Origin: Streptomyces blattellae
GTDB taxonomy: Bacteria; Actinomycetota; Actinomycetes; Streptomycetales; Streptomycetaceae
Assembly: GCF_009709555.1 (NCBI RefSeq)
Contig: NZ_WJBG01000216.1
Location: forward strand, 1 to 57,487
Reading direction: 5' to 3'
DNA: 57,487 nt
The notes under the pieces are model-generated. The model ran no database searches. It had not been told where the DNA came from and worked only from the letters and a program-made list of their open reading frames with translations. Shown piece after piece: positions 56,613-57,487 of the stretch; positions within the stretch are counted from its first letter, which is position 1; each line of letters opens with the position of its first letter. The position numbers and the translations under genes were made by a program.

Positions 56613-57487
56613 TCAGCGCCCCGTCCGGGTCCTGCCCGCCCACAGCTCACGCACCCGCGTGGACAGGCCGGGTCCCGGCTCCCCTCTCTGGTGCCCTTGG
56701 ACACGGGGGTCGTCCGTGACGTCGTACCGCTTCACATAGGCCCCGAGGAACGCCTGGAGCGTGGCGACCGCCGGGATGGCGATGAGCGCGCCGACGGCGC
56801 CGAGGAGGGCGGTGCCCGCGATGACGGAGCCGAAGGCGACCGCGGGGTGGATGTCGACGGTCCTGGCGGTCAGCTTGGGCTGCAGCACATAGTTCTCGAA
56901 CTGCTGGTAGATCACGACGAAGATCAGCACCCACAGCGCGTACAAGGGATCGACGGTGAAGGCGATCAGCATCGGCAGGGCGCCCGCGAGGTAGGTGCCG
57001 ACGGTGGGGATGAACTGCGAGACCAGGCCCACCCAGACGGCGAGCACGGGCGCGTAGGGAACACCCAGCCCTTGCAGAAGCACGTAGTGCGCCAGGCCGG
57101 AGGCGAGCGCCATCAGGCCGCGTGAGTAGATGTAGCCGCCGGTCTTGTTGACGGCGATCTCCCATGCGCGCAGTACCTCGGCCTGCCGGGCGGCCGGCAG
57201 TACGGAGCAGAGCGCGCGGCGCAGTCGGGGGCCGTCCGCGGCGAAGTAGAACGCGAACAGGGTGATCGTCAGCAGCTGGAAGAGCCCGCCGAGGACCTGG
57301 GCGGACACGTCGAGGACGCCGGTGGCGCCGTTCTGGACGTAGTCGCGCAGCCAGTCGGAGTTGAGCAGGTCCTCCTGGACCTCCACCCGCTCCAGATCGG
57401 TGTTGAAGCGGGCGTTGACCCAGTTGATGACGGAGTCGAGGTACGCAGGGAAGTCCTCGACGATCTTGACGATCTGCTCGGCGAGCA
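56613..57487 (-). CDS. AI-2E family transporter (partial, start beyond window)
   Basis: C-terminal 290 residues of a UPF0118/AI-2E family membrane protein. Helices include LGGLFQLLTITLFAFYFA, GLMALASGLAHYVLLQGLG, VLAVWVGLVSQFIPTVGTYLAGALPMLIAF and PLYALWVLIFVVIYQQFENYVLQPKL, with the signature GSVIAGTALLGAVGALIAIP. The frame stays open to the window end. Family members range from quorum-signal export to Na+/H+ exchange, so the substrate is unknown. It lies upstream of recA in the same direction, separated by 263 bp. Confidence 0.88.
   Translation of the reverse strand, partial: LAEQIVKIVEDFPAYLDSVINWVNARFNTDLERVEVQEDLLNSDWLRDYVQNGATGVLDVSAQVLGGLFQLLTITLFAFYFAADGPRLRRALCSVLPAARQAEVLRAWEIAVNKTGGYIYSRGLMALASGLAHYVLLQGLGVPYAPVLAVWVGLVSQFIPTVGTYLAGALPMLIAFTVDPLYALWVLIFVVIYQQFENYVLQPKLTARTVDIHPAVAFGSVIAGTALLGAVGALIAIPAVATLQAFLGAYVKRYDVTDDPRVQGHQRGEPGPGLSTRVRELWAGRTRTGR

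Overview
The window is high-GC DNA with GTG/TTG starts, short operons and strong codon bias. It carries nrdJ, nrdR, lexA, hflX, rshA, dapF, miaA, miaB, gluRK, gluABCD, recX and recA in an order that, from memory, matches the conserved core of Streptomyces chromosomes. I read it as a core segment of a Streptomyces or close relative with several accessory insertions and scars. All names rest on reading the translations and on remembered family features. No database search was possible.

Region 1-10.4 kb is accessory. An IS110-family element, cut by the window edge, has truncated a CitA/DcuS-type sensor kinase. The kinase is divergent from an intact binding-protein/permease/ATPase transporter operon of the ferric or aminoethylphosphonate type. 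A scar of three gene fragments follows (betaine-binding protein, MFS exporter, ADP-ribosylglycohydrolase), then a histidine phosphatase and a YdbC-like protein.

Region 10.4-18.1 kb holds a TerD-family gene, then nrdR-nrdJ (B12-dependent ribonucleotide reductase and its repressor, behind a pair of NrdR boxes). lexA follows with its own SOS box, then a DinG-type helicase driven by a promoter matching the LexA-independent DNA-damage motif TTGTCRGTG-N8-TAnnnT (RecA-NDp/PafBC). Region 18.1-25.3 kb is a small NIS siderophore locus (aminotransferase, IucA/IucC synthetase, acyltransferase). Its three proteins each carry unusual low-complexity insertions, and it is divergent from a secreted trypsin-like lipoprotein.

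Region 25.5-37.0 kb is housekeeping: hflX, an M1 peptidase, rshA, dapF, a membrane protein, miaA, two tiny proteins, a dioxygenase-like protein and miaB. Region 37.1-43.6 kb is accessory again. It has a flavin-oxidase operon with a decayed partner, a NarL-type two-component system, and a KefB-type antiporter with its regulatory subunit.

Region 43.8-57.5 kb starts with a MazG-like gene on a second DNA-damage promoter. Next come a TAXI binding protein, gluK-gluR, gluABCD, an aromatic-type flavin monooxygenase, a cysteine dioxygenase/rhodanese pair, and recA-recX with both a LexA box and a third DNA-damage promoter. The window ends inside an AI-2E family transporter. Three near-identical RecA-NDp/PafBC promoters and two LexA boxes in one window make this a DNA-damage and nucleotide-pool island. 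Two of the three damage promoters appear to give leaderless or nearly leaderless mRNAs.
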